A DNA stretch of 64,000 nucleotides from Neorickettsia helminthoeca str. Oregon (GCF_000632985.1 NZ_CP007481.1:186001-250000); one strand, 5' to 3'; counted from the first letter of the stretch, positions 17,734 to 26,646 are shown. Notes: generated by a model not told the origin, from the letters alone. Numbers and translations: made by a program.

Positions 17734-18699
17734 ATGAGTGGAACTTCTTGTGCATTTGTGAATGAATACCTGGTGAAAAAAGTGGAATCAGTTGAACAAC
17801 TGATTTGCGAGTCTATTATCACCCAGCTGCGAAGTGTGGAAGATGCGAAAAAAATGGTTGCAGCAGGAAAAAAAGTTCGTGCATTGTTAGCATTGATTTC
17901 GTTTGCGTTATGTGGAAATGCCGATCAGGATACGGAGATTCGTGCAGCTGCGACCATTGAGCTAATCCATAATGCTACCTTAATGCATGATGATGTAATA
18001 GATGAGAATTATATGCGTCGTGGGAGGGCAAATATAAAGAGTATCTACGGAAATAAAATCAGTGTTTTGACCGGTGATTTCATCCTAAGTGTCGCCTTCG
18101 AAATAATACTTGAATGCAAAAATTTAGCTGCAGTGTCATTACTTTCCAAAACGGCGAAGCAACTATCCGAGGGAGAAATGCTACAGTTGTGTACTATCGG
18201 AAGGATAGTGACTGAGTCTGAGTATTTGGAAATCATCGGGAAGAAAACTGCCATATTATTTTCGGCTGCTACTGAAATTGCTGCCATATTGAGTAATAGG
18301 AAAGAACATATACTTCTTTTCAGAGAAGTGGGGCACTTAATTGGAATAGCCTTCCAAATCATTGATGATGTCATTGATTATGATTCCTCGTCTAAAATAG
18401 GGAAAGAGGAGGGTAATGATTTTCGGGAATCCAGATTCACATTGCCGTGTATGATTGCGTATAGAGATGCAAAATCCAAAGCAGCGAAAAAGTTTTGGAG
18501 CGAAGAATTTTTCAGCGCTGCGAAAAATATAGAAGATGCTCGATTCTTTATGAACGAGGTGAGTGCTATGGAAAAAGCGTCAGATATTGCAGTGGGATAC
18601 ATAAAGGAAGCTGAAAAGAAACTTAGTATTTTCCGTGAGAGTCCACATTTTTTTCTTATGCAGCAGTTCCTCAAACACATCTCTGAGCGATTGCGCTGA
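17734..18699 (+). CDS. trans-Polyprenyl diphosphate synthase
   Basis: Elongates isoprenoid chains by condensing IPP onto an allylic diphosphate. The likely product is the long side chain of ubiquinone (octaprenyl-type, IspB-like). The 321-residue protein has both aspartate-rich motifs: MHDDVIDENYMRRG and FQIIDDVIDYDS. The basic GKKVRALLAL near residue 50 also fits the family. The chain length cannot be read with certainty, so I give no gene symbol. Confidence 0.9.
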   Translation: MSGTSCAFVNEYLVKKVESVEQLICESIITQLRSVEDAKKMVAAGKKVRALLALISFALCGNADQDTEIRAAATIELIHNATLMHDDVIDENYMRRGRANIKSIYGNKISVLTGDFILSVAFEIILECKNLAAVSLLSKTAKQLSEGEMLQLCTIGRIVTESEYLEIIGKKTAILFSAATEIAAILSNRKEHILLFREVGHLIGIAFQIIDDVIDYDSSSKIGKEEGNDFRESRFTLPCMIAYRDAKSKAAKKFWSEEFFSAAKNIEDARFFMNEVSAMEKASDIAVGYIKEAEKKLSIFRESPHFFLMQQFLKHISERLR

Positions 18700-18783
18700 T
18701 ATTGCTAGTATAGTGTGGTTCAATAAATTCTGCGCTGTTTTATGGTGTTTCTTCTGTTAATAATTGGTTAAAATTTCCAAAAT

Positions 18784-18800
18784 ATGGCATTAGGTGCCAT
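18784..18800. repeat. Small perfect hairpin ATGGCA-N5-TGCCAT
   Basis: A 6-bp perfect inverted repeat lies in the 278-base spacer between the polyprenyl synthase gene and the TSUP transporter gene. It is followed only by TTTG, so it is at best a weak terminator. Nothing else is recognisable in this spacer. Confidence 0.3.
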
Positions 18801-18977
18801 TTGAGTTGGGAAGAATCATAGTGATGGACCCATTATGTTTATTTGCAGCCGAATTCCAATAAGGGGCCGCTGCGTTGGCGTTGTTACTGTTTGAGTGCTT
18901 GAGTCGGTATTTCAGTAGTGAGTCGCGCGCTGGTGTTGTGTTATTACAGGTGTTTTATCAATATTAAGATATTCTAG

Positions 18978-19916
18978 ATGCAGATTTATTTTCCAATAGC
19001 TGAGATCTCGATTCCTATTTACGTAGTGATGGTGGTGGGTCTGATTTCCGGTGTGATGGCAGGTCTTTTTGGTATTGGTGGGAATTTTATCACCATTCCT
19101 ACGCTGATTTTTATGAATATTGCACCTACAGTTGCATTATCTAGTGCGATAAATCAAACAGTTGCTTCATCATTTGCTAGCTTTCTCAACCAGCTGAAGC
19201 AGAAGAATGTTGACTTATCAATAGCTTTCTATCTGTTTCTGAGTGGCGCATGTGGGACGCTACTAGGTTCTTTCCTGCTCATGTATTTACAAGAGAAGGG
19301 TAATATCGATATAGTCATATTCCTTATATATATAGGAATGCTTGCCAGTATGGGTTCAATTATCTCGGTTGATAGTGTTTGCAAGCTATTTGCAATGCGT
19401 CTTGCGAAAACTACCTATCACGAATCTCCTTCTAAAGAGTCAGTCGCTGGTAAATGTTCGAGGTTTGTGAATAAGCTACCTTTGAGACGTTACTTCCATT
19501 CAGCGAAGACAGAAATCAGTATAGTTGCGCTTTTTATAGTTGGTCTGATTGTTGGTTTGATACTATCTCTTTCCGGTGTAGGTGGAGGCTTTTTACTTGT
19601 CCCGACTCTTATATATCTCTTCAATCTACCAACTAGAATGGCTATAGGCACCTCAGTATTCCAGTCGGTTTTGGTGTCTGCATCCGCTACTTTTCTCCAT
19701 GCTATCACGCTCCACACGGTTGATGTTCTTTTAGGTTTTTTTCTGAGCCTCGGAGCAATTTTTGGTGTTGCTCTTGGAGCAAGACTCAATCTTACTCTAC
19801 ATCCACTGATACTTAGACTATTATTGTCTGCTGTGATGTTTGCAGGGGTTTTTAGATTACTTTGCGCTTTGTTTCTTACGCCGGAAAATTTGTATTCCTT
19901 TTTTACTCTCAAGTAG
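18978..19916 (+). CDS. TSUP-family membrane transporter (TauE/SafE-like)
   Basis: A 312-residue integral membrane protein with two repeated halves of about four helices. Each half carries the family glycine motif: GLFGIGGNFITIPTLIF near residue 30 and SLSGVGGGFLLVPTLIY near 205. Members move small anions such as sulfite or organosulfur compounds. The substrate here is unknown. The next gene overlaps its stop codon by one base, and the pairing of TSUP with a TIGR02186-type protein is a conserved alphaproteobacterial arrangement. Confidence 0.9.
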   Translation: MQIYFPIAEISIPIYVVMVVGLISGVMAGLFGIGGNFITIPTLIFMNIAPTVALSSAINQTVASSFASFLNQLKQKNVDLSIAFYLFLSGACGTLLGSFLLMYLQEKGNIDIVIFLIYIGMLASMGSIISVDSVCKLFAMRLAKTTYHESPSKESVAGKCSRFVNKLPLRRYFHSAKTEISIVALFIVGLIVGLILSLSGVGGGFLLVPTLIYLFNLPTRMAIGTSVFQSVLVSASATFLHAITLHTVDVLLGFFLSLGAIFGVALGARLNLTLHPLILRLLLSAVMFAGVFRLLCALFLTPENLYSFFTLK

Positions 19917-20656
19917 TGAAAGTCGTAGTATTGATTGTTGTAATCTCGCATATTCTTTTTTTCAGCTCAGCAGAGGCGTTCTCTGTGATTGCTGATCTGT
20001 CCCCGAGTAGAATCGAGATTCATTCCAAGTTTACAGGCAAGAATATCCTAATCTTTGGTGCCCTGATGGAGAAAACAGACAATATAGTGATAATTATCCA
20101 TGGACCCGAAACAAGTATGGCTATACACAAAAAGGTCAAAGTATTAGGTCTGTGGACAAATGGAGCAAAAGTTCTTGTGAATAGGGTACCTTATTTTTTT
20201 TCCTTCTCTTCAGCAACGATGCCGTACAGGAAAATCAAGCAAATTTTTTATGAGGAATTTATTCCATTTTCACATGAGAGGGATCTGAGCAACGATGAGC
20301 GGGAAATGGTGGAAGCACTCATACAGAACAAGATTCGATCTTCCCTGTACCAATTTGAGAACGCAGTCGAGATCATCAATGACAGACTTTTTCGTGGGAA
20401 CATTTTCTTGCCCGGCAATATTGTCAGAGGGAAGTATACCGTAGAGATCATTGCTCTAGACGACAATAGGATCGTTGGCATTGAATCAATACCGCTCGTT
20501 GTTGTGAAGACCGGGCTAGATGCTTGGATCTTTGATATGAATCATTCTCATCCCATACTATATGGCTTCGCCGCGATTATAGGAGCCATTTTCATAGGGT
20601 GGTTAGGGTTCTTCGCCACGAACAGAAAGAAATTCTTTAATAAGAGCGGTAGCTGA
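19916..20656 (+). CDS. TIGR02186-like envelope protein paired with the TSUP transporter
   Basis: A 246-residue protein with an N-terminal signal segment (VVVLIVVISHILFFSSAEAF), a beta-rich extracytoplasmic domain starting VIADLSPSRIEIHSKFTG, and one C-terminal membrane helix (YGFAAIIGAIFIGWLGFF) followed by a basic cytoplasmic tail. This layout matches the alphaproteobacterial family TIGR02186, of unknown function. The start is taken as the GTG at 19916, sharing a base with the TSUP stop. A TTG at 19862 would overlap TSUP by 55 bases and spoil the signal peptide. It probably acts with the transporter. Confidence 0.8.
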   Translation: MKVVVLIVVISHILFFSSAEAFSVIADLSPSRIEIHSKFTGKNILIFGALMEKTDNIVIIIHGPETSMAIHKKVKVLGLWTNGAKVLVNRVPYFFSFSSATMPYRKIKQIFYEEFIPFSHERDLSNDEREMVEALIQNKIRSSLYQFENAVEIINDRLFRGNIFLPGNIVRGKYTVEIIALDDNRIVGIESIPLVVVKTGLDAWIFDMNHSHPILYGFAAIIGAIFIGWLGFFATNRKKFFNKSGS

Positions 20657-20672
20657 ATCAATCACATACACC

Positions 20673-20840
20673 TCATAAATCCTGATCATCCGATAGATCG
20701 CGGATCATCTCGTCTATATTGTTGACTCTACCGTAATATTTTTCACCCTTGTCAACTATGGGCGCGAAATTTTTGGCTCCACAACCGCAGAGGAAGAGTA
20801 CAATCACAGCACAGAGCGTTAACCGAAAAAATCGTCCCAT
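20673..20840 (-). CDS. Small predicted lipoprotein (55 residues) downstream of the porin
   Basis: A short ORF beginning with an ATG at 20840, 27 bases after the stop of the P51-like gene on the same strand. MGRFFR is followed by a hydrophobic core LTLCAVIVLFLCGCG, a lipoprotein signal peptide with the lipobox cysteine at residue 18 or 20. The mature part is about 35 residues, hydrophilic and acidic at the end (MIRDLSDDQDL). No family is recognised. The position suggests cotranscription with the porin gene and a role in the envelope, but function is unknown. Confidence 0.7.
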   Translation of the reverse strand: MGRFFRLTLCAVIVLFLCGCGAKNFAPIVDKGEKYYGRVNNIDEMIRDLSDDQDL

Positions 20841-20867
20841 AACTGACGTATCTCTTATATCAAATTA

Positions 20868-22289
20868 TCAATATGATACTTTGAGACCTGAAGAAATTAC
20901 ATAACCTTTGTTATTATCACCTTTTGGTACACCAGCTTCTGAGGTGACAAAATATCTTCCACTCACATAAGGAGTGAGTTCATATGCTTCTCCTGTTAAG
21001 CGGTAGTGTGTTCCAATAGAAATAACATGCAATGTACTTTTGTCGGATTTTTTCAACATATTATCGCTCTTCATGTAGTTGACACTGAACATCATTGGGC
21101 CACTTTCGAATGCTGTACCTAATGTCATATAGGTAAGTTGACCGTTTGTACTGACAAATTGCTTTGGATCATCTATACCCTTTGAGAGATCAAGTTGCAT
21201 GTTTTTATTTATTTTAATTCCAGAAAGGAAAGAATTGCCAAATGATCCTGCAAGCTTGATACCATACATCTCTGCCATTCCGCCAATCTCGAATCTCTTT
21301 AGAGGATGGTGCAGATTTCCAGTTGGCTCTATGAGGCTGGTTTGCCCAGTGATGGAAACACCATAGTTCAGATTCTTTGCAATTCCAGTATATCCACAAC
21401 CGAAATCCAAAATATCGCGATATATTCCATCAGCAGTTCTGTTTGTGTAACTCACTGCTAATTTGAATGCGCCGAGTCCAGTAGTGGTGAAATTCGCTCT
21501 GATTGGAGCATCATATGCTACATAATAATTCGGGTGGACCAAGAACGGGTGAGTTACATTTTTATGTCTTTTATGCTGTGTGCTACTAGTGCTGGTATCA
21601 AATACAGCGTGTTCAGGCCTTCCTTCAAGGTTTGCGACTTCAGTCCAATCCAAATCTCTGATTCCTGCGCCGGTAGCTGCAACTGACGATGCATCAATTT
21701 TCAGTGCTGAGGTTGCGCTATCATTAACTTGGCCCATCTCAAATCTTCCATACGGTGCTTCAAGGAAGATATATGCGTTCCTGGTGCTGACTGTTTTACT
21801 CATATCGAACATCGGTTCTAGCAGAACTCCATAAGAGAAGTCTGCCATTTTACGTCTTGCCTCGATTGATATCCTACTTTTGCTGAGGATTTTATTTGGA
21901 CGGTCATACTCACCTGAGATACCTACGTTATATAGGGGTTTAACATCACTAGCGCTAGTTGGTGTTCCACTGTGCGGAAGGTTCTTGATTTTCAATAGGT
22001 TTTTACTAAGTTCGAAAAAATCTTCATTCTTCCCATAGTGGAACGAGAAAACACTACTTCCCTTTATTGTGAAAGATGGTTGATTTATTGTATTATGACC
22101 AGAAGAAGTACCTGTATGGACATTTTTGCTACATCCACAAGTTTTCTTACATCCACAAGTTTTCTTACATCCACAGCTTTTCCCTTCTAGAGGTGGTCTT
22201 GTTCCAATTGATGGGTTCTCTACAGAAGCGTATACAGGACTTGTGAGCAATGTAGAAATGAATAGAATTTTAGCGATGTTGCATATCAT
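20868..22289 (-). CDS. P51-like major outer-membrane porin
   Basis: A 473-residue outer-membrane beta-barrel protein. A signal peptide ends near SPVYA (residue 21), followed by a short Cys-rich segment with three Cys-Gly-Cys units (C39 to C53), then alternating amphipathic strands. The C-terminus SSGLKVSY ends in an aromatic residue, as expected for Bam-dependent insertion. Size and character fit the 51-kDa surface antigen and porin P51 of Neorickettsia. The match to P51 is from recollection of the family, not an alignment. A predicted promoter lies about 115-150 bases upstream, and a small lipoprotein gene follows. Confidence 0.8.
   Translation of the reverse strand: MICNIAKILFISTLLTSPVYASVENPSIGTRPPLEGKSCGCKKTCGCKKTCGCSKNVHTGTSSGHNTINQPSFTIKGSSVFSFHYGKNEDFFELSKNLLKIKNLPHSGTPTSASDVKPLYNVGISGEYDRPNKILSKSRISIEARRKMADFSYGVLLEPMFDMSKTVSTRNAYIFLEAPYGRFEMGQVNDSATSALKIDASSVAATGAGIRDLDWTEVANLEGRPEHAVFDTSTSSTQHKRHKNVTHPFLVHPNYYVAYDAPIRANFTTTGLGAFKLAVSYTNRTADGIYRDILDFGCGYTGIAKNLNYGVSITGQTSLIEPTGNLHHPLKRFEIGGMAEMYGIKLAGSFGNSFLSGIKINKNMQLDLSKGIDDPKQFVSTNGQLTYMTLGTAFESGPMMFSVNYMKSDNMLKKSDKSTLHVISIGTHYRLTGEAYELTPYVSGRYFVTSEAGVPKGDNNKGYVISSGLKVSY
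22131..22180. repeat. 18-bp tandem repeat in the porin gene
   Basis: Two identical 18-bp units (22131-22148 and 22149-22166) and a diverged partial third encode the repeated hexapeptide CGCKKT on the minus strand. The unit is a multiple of three, so changes in copy number would keep the reading frame. Confidence 0.85.
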
Positions 22290-22403
22290 AAGTTTTGATA
22301 AAAAATAATTATTAAACTAAAATATCCATGGAATCTCTGTTTCACCCAGGATATTTCTGCTTAGCAGCACATAAAAAAGCGCAAAATACCAAGCTTAACA
22401 GAA

Positions 22404-22437
22404 AGTACATTGTACTGATCAAAAAGTCTAGTGGAAA
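22404..22437 (-). promoter_or_regulatory. Putative porin promoter with palindrome over the -10
   Basis: On the minus strand TTTCCA (22437-22432) is 17 bases from TACAAT (22414-22409). The -10 lies inside a perfect 6-1-6 palindrome, AGTACA-T-TGTACT (22404-22416). A second small palindrome, CTGCT-T-AGCAG, sits downstream at 22357-22367 in the leader. Both are candidate operators. Confidence 0.45.
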
Positions 22438-22488
22438 AATGATAACTTTTGCTCTCTGAGATTAAGGATCGGCTTCCTGAGCTGGAAA

Positions 22489-23919
22489 TTACTGAGTCGT
22501 TACTGTCTCCTGTATTGTGTGTACATCACTGATGTGCAAAATCCTGTCTTTAAGGACCTGTTTTGACTCATGCCCCCTACCAGTGATGACTATTATTTCT
22601 GACGGTTTGGCTGTCCTTATTGCGTATTTTATTGCATTCTGTCTACCATCTATTTCCAGTGCTTTGGGACAATGATGGAGCAGTTCTTTTCTGATCTTTT
22701 CGGGTGCTTCACTACGCGGATTATCGTCAGTAATGATGACCTTGCTTGTCATTTTAGATGCGATCCGTGCCATGAGCGGTCGTTTTTGTTTGTCACGATC
22801 GCCGCCGCAACCAAATACGAGTGTAATATCATTGTACGGGAAGTGCCACTTCAATGACAGCAGAAGATGTTGTAGTCCATCTGGTGTATGAGCATAGTCG
22901 ATCATAATCTTACAGCGGTCTCCTGGATGTTTAATAAACTCCATTCTTCCTATTGGAGCAACGATCTTATCATATTCGATGTTATGAACATCTATACCAC
23001 ATGACAGCGCTAATCCTATGGCTGCAATCAAGTTATTTCCTTGGAATTTACCAAACACTTTCAATGGGATTATGAGTTCCTTATCAAGCACTTTTACTTT
23101 CAGGACCTGACCAATTTGATTCGGAAGCTGCGAGATTATTTGTATATCACCTGTATTGCCATAAGTAACGACATGTTTATTTGGACAAATTTGTCTTATC
23201 CTTACCGCGTATTCATCTAGTGTAGGTAGTACCATGGTTCCATCATCAGGTAGGATATCCGAGAATAATCTCAACTTTGCCTGGAAGTACTTATCCATAT
23301 TTTCATGGTAGTCTAGATGTTCATGGGTCAAATTACTGAAAGCTACAGCTTTTAATCTAACACTGTCCAATCTTTTTTGCTCAATTCCTTGACTGGAAGC
23401 TTCAAGACAGCAGTATTGGACGGCGCTTTGAGCAAGTTTATCTAGGAGCTTGTGAAGATCCGCGGCATCTGGGGTGGTGAGTTTAAGTGGCTGATTTAGT
23501 TCACGGACGTTACTACTCACCCCGAGTGTGCCAAGACTAGCTGCTTTCTCCCCTGCCAAAACGCATATTTGAGAGAAGAATGAGGAAATACTAGTTTTCC
23601 CATTAGTGCCTGTGGCCGCGCATACATATTCTGGTTGCTTGTTCCATAGAAAAGAGCATATCCTGTGATATATTTCCCTTGGGTTCGAGTGAAAAAAGAA
23701 TTTTACCTCATTTCCTCGATATTGTGGTTCTTGCTTTGTGAGTACTATTTTTGCTCCTCGCTTCAATGCATCTTCGATATAGGAATGACTTTTTTCGGAT
23801 GGAGCGCAGAATAGAAAATCCTTTTCCACTTCCCTTGAGTCCATAGTGATGTCTGGCACTTTGTTCTTCAGTATCTCAGAGCAAATTTCCTCGTATAACT
23901 CAGCCATTTTTGTAATCAT
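22489..23919 (-). CDS. murE: UDP-N-acetylmuramoyl-tripeptide synthetase MurE
   Basis: Adds the third amino acid to the peptidoglycan stem peptide in the cytoplasm. The 476-residue protein shows the P-loop ATGTNGKTSISSFF, FSNLTHEHLDYHENMDKYF, DYAHTPDGLQHLL and DDNPRSEAPEKI. The DNPR motif marks enzymes that use meso-diaminopimelate, which agrees with asd being present at 36277. The start is the ATG at 23919. A second ATG four codons later (MAELYEE) is also possible. Confidence 0.95.
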   Translation of the reverse strand: MITKMAELYEEICSEILKNKVPDITMDSREVEKDFLFCAPSEKSHSYIEDALKRGAKIVLTKQEPQYRGNEVKFFFHSNPREIYHRICSFLWNKQPEYVCAATGTNGKTSISSFFSQICVLAGEKAASLGTLGVSSNVRELNQPLKLTTPDAADLHKLLDKLAQSAVQYCCLEASSQGIEQKRLDSVRLKAVAFSNLTHEHLDYHENMDKYFQAKLRLFSDILPDDGTMVLPTLDEYAVRIRQICPNKHVVTYGNTGDIQIISQLPNQIGQVLKVKVLDKELIIPLKVFGKFQGNNLIAAIGLALSCGIDVHNIEYDKIVAPIGRMEFIKHPGDRCKIMIDYAHTPDGLQHLLLSLKWHFPYNDITLVFGCGGDRDKQKRPLMARIASKMTSKVIITDDNPRSEAPEKIRKELLHHCPKALEIDGRQNAIKYAIRTAKPSEIIVITGRGHESKQVLKDRILHISDVHTIQETVTTQ

Positions 23920-23989
23920 GGATCTTCAGTTCATTTCACTGGATAAGCAAGCACTTAACTCAAGCGAAGTCCCCTATGATAAATCTACG

Positions 23990-24640
23990 TCATACTTGGG
24001 TTATTTGATACCTTTTTTTAAATTCGCATACATCGTTAATGATACAAACCCTACATTTTGGTTGCTTTGCTTTACAAATATACCTTCCGTGTAATACGAG
24101 CCAGTGATGTGCCTGAGGTAGAAAAGATTCGGGTACGATTTTCAATAATTCCATTTCAGTAGCGAGGACATTTTTTGTTTCTACTAGTCCTATCCTATTG
24201 CTTACCCTGAAAACATGTGTATCTACTGCGATTCTTTTAGCTCCGAACAGTGTACTCAATATCACGTTTGCGGATTTTCTCCCTATACCGGGTAGGGATT
24301 GTAAATATTCGAAATCGTTTGGTATATCAGCTTGGTTATCGGCGATTAATTTTTTAGATAAAGCAATGATATTCCTGGCCTTATTGTTGTGTAGTCCAAT
24401 GGTTTTTATATATTCCTTTAGTTCCTCTGTACTCATTTTTGCATACTGCTCTGGTGTATCAGCGATTTGGAAAAGTACTTTCGTTGCTTTGTTCACGCCT
24501 ACATCTGTGGACTGTGCTGATAACAATACTGCAAGTACAAGTGTGAATTTATTTTTATATTGCAATTCGATTTTGGGATCGGGTCTTGCTTCCTGAAACC
24601 TTTTGAGTATTTCTATGACTTGTGATTTGCTAAATGACAT
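23990..24640 (-). CDS. nth: Endonuclease III
   Basis: A base-excision repair glycosylase/AP lyase for oxidised pyrimidines. It has a helix-hairpin-helix LPGIGRKSANVIL with the catalytic lysine, the catalytic aspartate in AVDTHVFRVSNR, and a C-terminal 4Fe-4S cluster with C-x6-C-x2-C-x5-C spacing (CKAKQPKCRVCIINDVC). The frame also opens at a GTG at 24652. A GAGGA six bases before the ATG at 24640 supports starting there, giving 216 residues. Confidence 0.95.
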   Translation of the reverse strand: MSFSKSQVIEILKRFQEARPDPKIELQYKNKFTLVLAVLLSAQSTDVGVNKATKVLFQIADTPEQYAKMSTEELKEYIKTIGLHNNKARNIIALSKKLIADNQADIPNDFEYLQSLPGIGRKSANVILSTLFGAKRIAVDTHVFRVSNRIGLVETKNVLATEMELLKIVPESFLPQAHHWLVLHGRYICKAKQPKCRVCIINDVCEFKKRYQITQV

Positions 24641-24696
24641 CATTATCCTCACACTGGCGGAACTGCATTGATATATTTTTGAAAGATAGCTGCAGA

Positions 24697-25461
24697 CTAA
24701 TTCCGATTCTCTTCTGTGTTGTGCTCCTGCCGCGAGTAGAGAAAAAAACTAACCGGTATAGAAAGAACATAACACAGAGATAGAATCGGTATAGTGATCC
24801 AGGGCTTGAGTATGAATGCAACTGCTGTCACAGCAAAGAAAAACATTAATATGGACTCCAAATACTGCGGAACAGAAACATTCTTGAGAGAGAATGTCGG
24901 GATTCTACTTACAGTAAGTACCGAGATGACGAGTAGATAAACAACCAAGAAATAATGGTTAATCACGATAGGGGTGATTATTGTGCACCCCTCGCAACCG
25001 AAAGTAACAATTACCGGCAAGACAGCTAGTATTCCGCTGGCGGGTGCCGGAATTCCATCAAAAAACTTTAATGCTCTCCCTTTATCTTCCGTTGAAGCGG
25101 ACTTGACATTGAAACGAGCGAGCCTTACTGCCATGCAAACTACGAATATCATAGTGATGCCCCACCCGAAGACCTTAACATTATGTAGTTCCCAGAGGTA
25201 CAACATGAAGGCGGGCGCTATACCGAAACTCACCATGTCAGCTAGGGAATCTAGTTCTGCGCCAAATCTGGAACTGGATTCCAACATTCTCGCTATGCGA
25301 CCATCTATTCCATCTATGATTGCTGAGATCGTTATTGCGGCGAGAGCGAGCTCCCACAATGCCCCCAACGAAAATCGTATCGAGGTGAGACCAACACACA
25401 ATCCCAAGAAGGTGATGAGGTTAGGAAAAAATCGTGCTATAGGTATAGATCGGGTTCGCAC
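24697..25461 (-). CDS. pssA: CDP-diacylglycerol--serine O-phosphatidyltransferase
   Basis: Makes phosphatidylserine from CDP-diacylglycerol and serine at the inner membrane. The 254-residue multi-helix protein carries the complete CDP-alcohol phosphotransferase signature D-G-x2-A-R-x8-G-x3-D-x3-D (in DGRIARML to ELDSLAD, about residues 51-73). The start is a GTG, five bases after the end of psd. The two genes form a pathway pair for phosphatidylethanolamine. Confidence 0.94.
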   Translation of the reverse strand: MRTRSIPIARFFPNLITFLGLCVGLTSIRFSLGALWELALAAITISAIIDGIDGRIARMLESSSRFGAELDSLADMVSFGIAPAFMLYLWELHNVKVFGWGITMIFVVCMAVRLARFNVKSASTEDKGRALKFFDGIPAPASGILAVLPVIVTFGCEGCTIITPIVINHYFLVVYLLVISVLTVSRIPTFSLKNVSVPQYLESILMFFFAVTAVAFILKPWITIPILSLCYVLSIPVSFFLYSRQEHNTEENRN

Positions 25462-25466
25462 GGTTA

Positions 25467-26144
25467 TTAATCAAGTATGTGTCCAGTCACCACAGGCAAG
25501 CTATCGTTGAGTAGACCTAACACCGTCTCTCCAGCGATGACTGTCTGTTGCTCTGTGACAAGGATCTTCATATCTTTAGGGAGATACACGGTGACCCTAC
25601 TACCGAATTTAATAATTCCAAAACGCTTCCCAGCCGAGACCTGTTGGTCTTTCTTTAGATCGCAGACAATACGCCTTGCAAGGAAGCCAGTCTGTTGGAC
25701 AACGACTATCTTCCTTCCATCCGATAACTCTATGACTACTTCTTGTCTTTCGTTTTCATCCTCTGAACTATCGTAATCTGCACGGAGTTTCTTTCCGGGT
25801 ATGTAATGAAGATTCCTAACTACCCCATTTATAGGAATCCGATTAACATGGACATTTAAAGGACTGAGAAAGATGCTAATCTTATTCATTTCATCTTCTA
25901 TTCCACTACTTTTCGGAGGTACTGTACTCTCTATTCTGCAGACAATCCCGTCCGCCGGGCTGAGAATAAATTCTTTGCAAACAGGCACGGCACGTTGCGG
26001 ATCCCTGAAAAAATAAATCACTAAAGCAGAGATGGCGATTCCACAAAGTCCAAGCAGGGGGAGGAAAAAGAAGGCCAGAGCTGTACAGAAAACTACAATG
26101 CCTACTGTTAGGAGGCCTTCCTTATGAAGAGAAAACTTTGTCAC
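25467..26144 (-). CDS. psd: Phosphatidylserine decarboxylase
   Basis: Converts phosphatidylserine to phosphatidylethanolamine. The 225-residue protein is the short, single-helix type. An N-terminal hydrophobic region (about 12-45) is followed by LSPADGIVCRIE, FLSPLNVHVNRIP and the self-cleavage site FGSRVTVYLP, in which the serine becomes the pyruvoyl group. The GTG start at 26144 is inferred from the frame. The gene lies immediately upstream of pssA. Confidence 0.94.
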   Translation of the reverse strand: MTKFSLHKEGLLTVGIVVFCTALAFFFLPLLGLCGIAISALVIYFFRDPQRAVPVCKEFILSPADGIVCRIESTVPPKSSGIEDEMNKISIFLSPLNVHVNRIPINGVVRNLHYIPGKKLRADYDSSEDENERQEVVIELSDGRKIVVVQQTGFLARRIVCDLKKDQQVSAGKRFGIIKFGSRVTVYLPKDMKILVTEQQTVIAGETVLGLLNDSLPVVTGHILD

Positions 26145-26208
26145 GACTCAAAACCAACTTGCTTGCCAATACAATCAATTCAGTACTATATCAGGCATCA
26201 TTTTGCAA

Positions 26209-26646
26209 TTACCCAGTGAAGTGTAATTTCTCTAATATCCCTCGTTCTTTTTTCTCCATGACTAATGCCTCCTCATCAGTGCAGTGTGAGTATCCCAGGA
26301 TGTGCAGTATTCCGTGCACCAACATGTGCTTGAAGTGTTCCTCGAATTCGATCTGATATTCCAACGCCTCAATTAGTATCCTATCGAATGATAGTACTAC
26401 TTCTCCTATTATCATTCCCATGCAATTAGCTTCGTTCGTGTAATTAAATGAGAGTACATTGGTAGCCGAATCTTTACCTCTGTAATTTCGATTTAGCGTC
26501 CTTATAAAATCGTCATCTGTCAGGACAATTGAAAACTCAGCTTTCTCTCCATCCAGGGTCTGTGAGATGACTGCCTCTAAAAGTTTTTTTGGATCCTTTG
26601 CAATTTTTCTTTTCCAACGCGGGTCCATAATACAGATATCTAGCAT
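26209..26646 (-). CDS. ybeY: Endoribonuclease YbeY
   Basis: A zinc-dependent endoribonuclease for 16S rRNA 3' end maturation and ribosome quality control. The 145-residue protein has the RNase motif HGILHILGYSH, whose three histidines bind zinc, plus NRNYRGKDSATNVLSF and IIGEVVLS. It sits between sucD and psd on the minus strand. Confidence 0.94.
   Translation of the reverse strand: MLDICIMDPRWKRKIAKDPKKLLEAVISQTLDGEKAEFSIVLTDDDFIRTLNRNYRGKDSATNVLSFNYTNEANCMGMIIGEVVLSFDRILIEALEYQIEFEEHFKHMLVHGILHILGYSHCTDEEALVMEKKERGILEKLHFTG

Noticed and set aside
19490-19951. A 153-codon minus-strand frame opposite the TSUP gene.
   Set aside because: Its composition is that of an antisense shadow; the plus-strand TSUP protein has clear motifs and membrane helices.
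22131-22180. The repeated units as part of a CRISPR array or mobile element.
   Set aside because: They are an in-frame coding tandem repeat within the porin gene, without spacers or terminal repeats.
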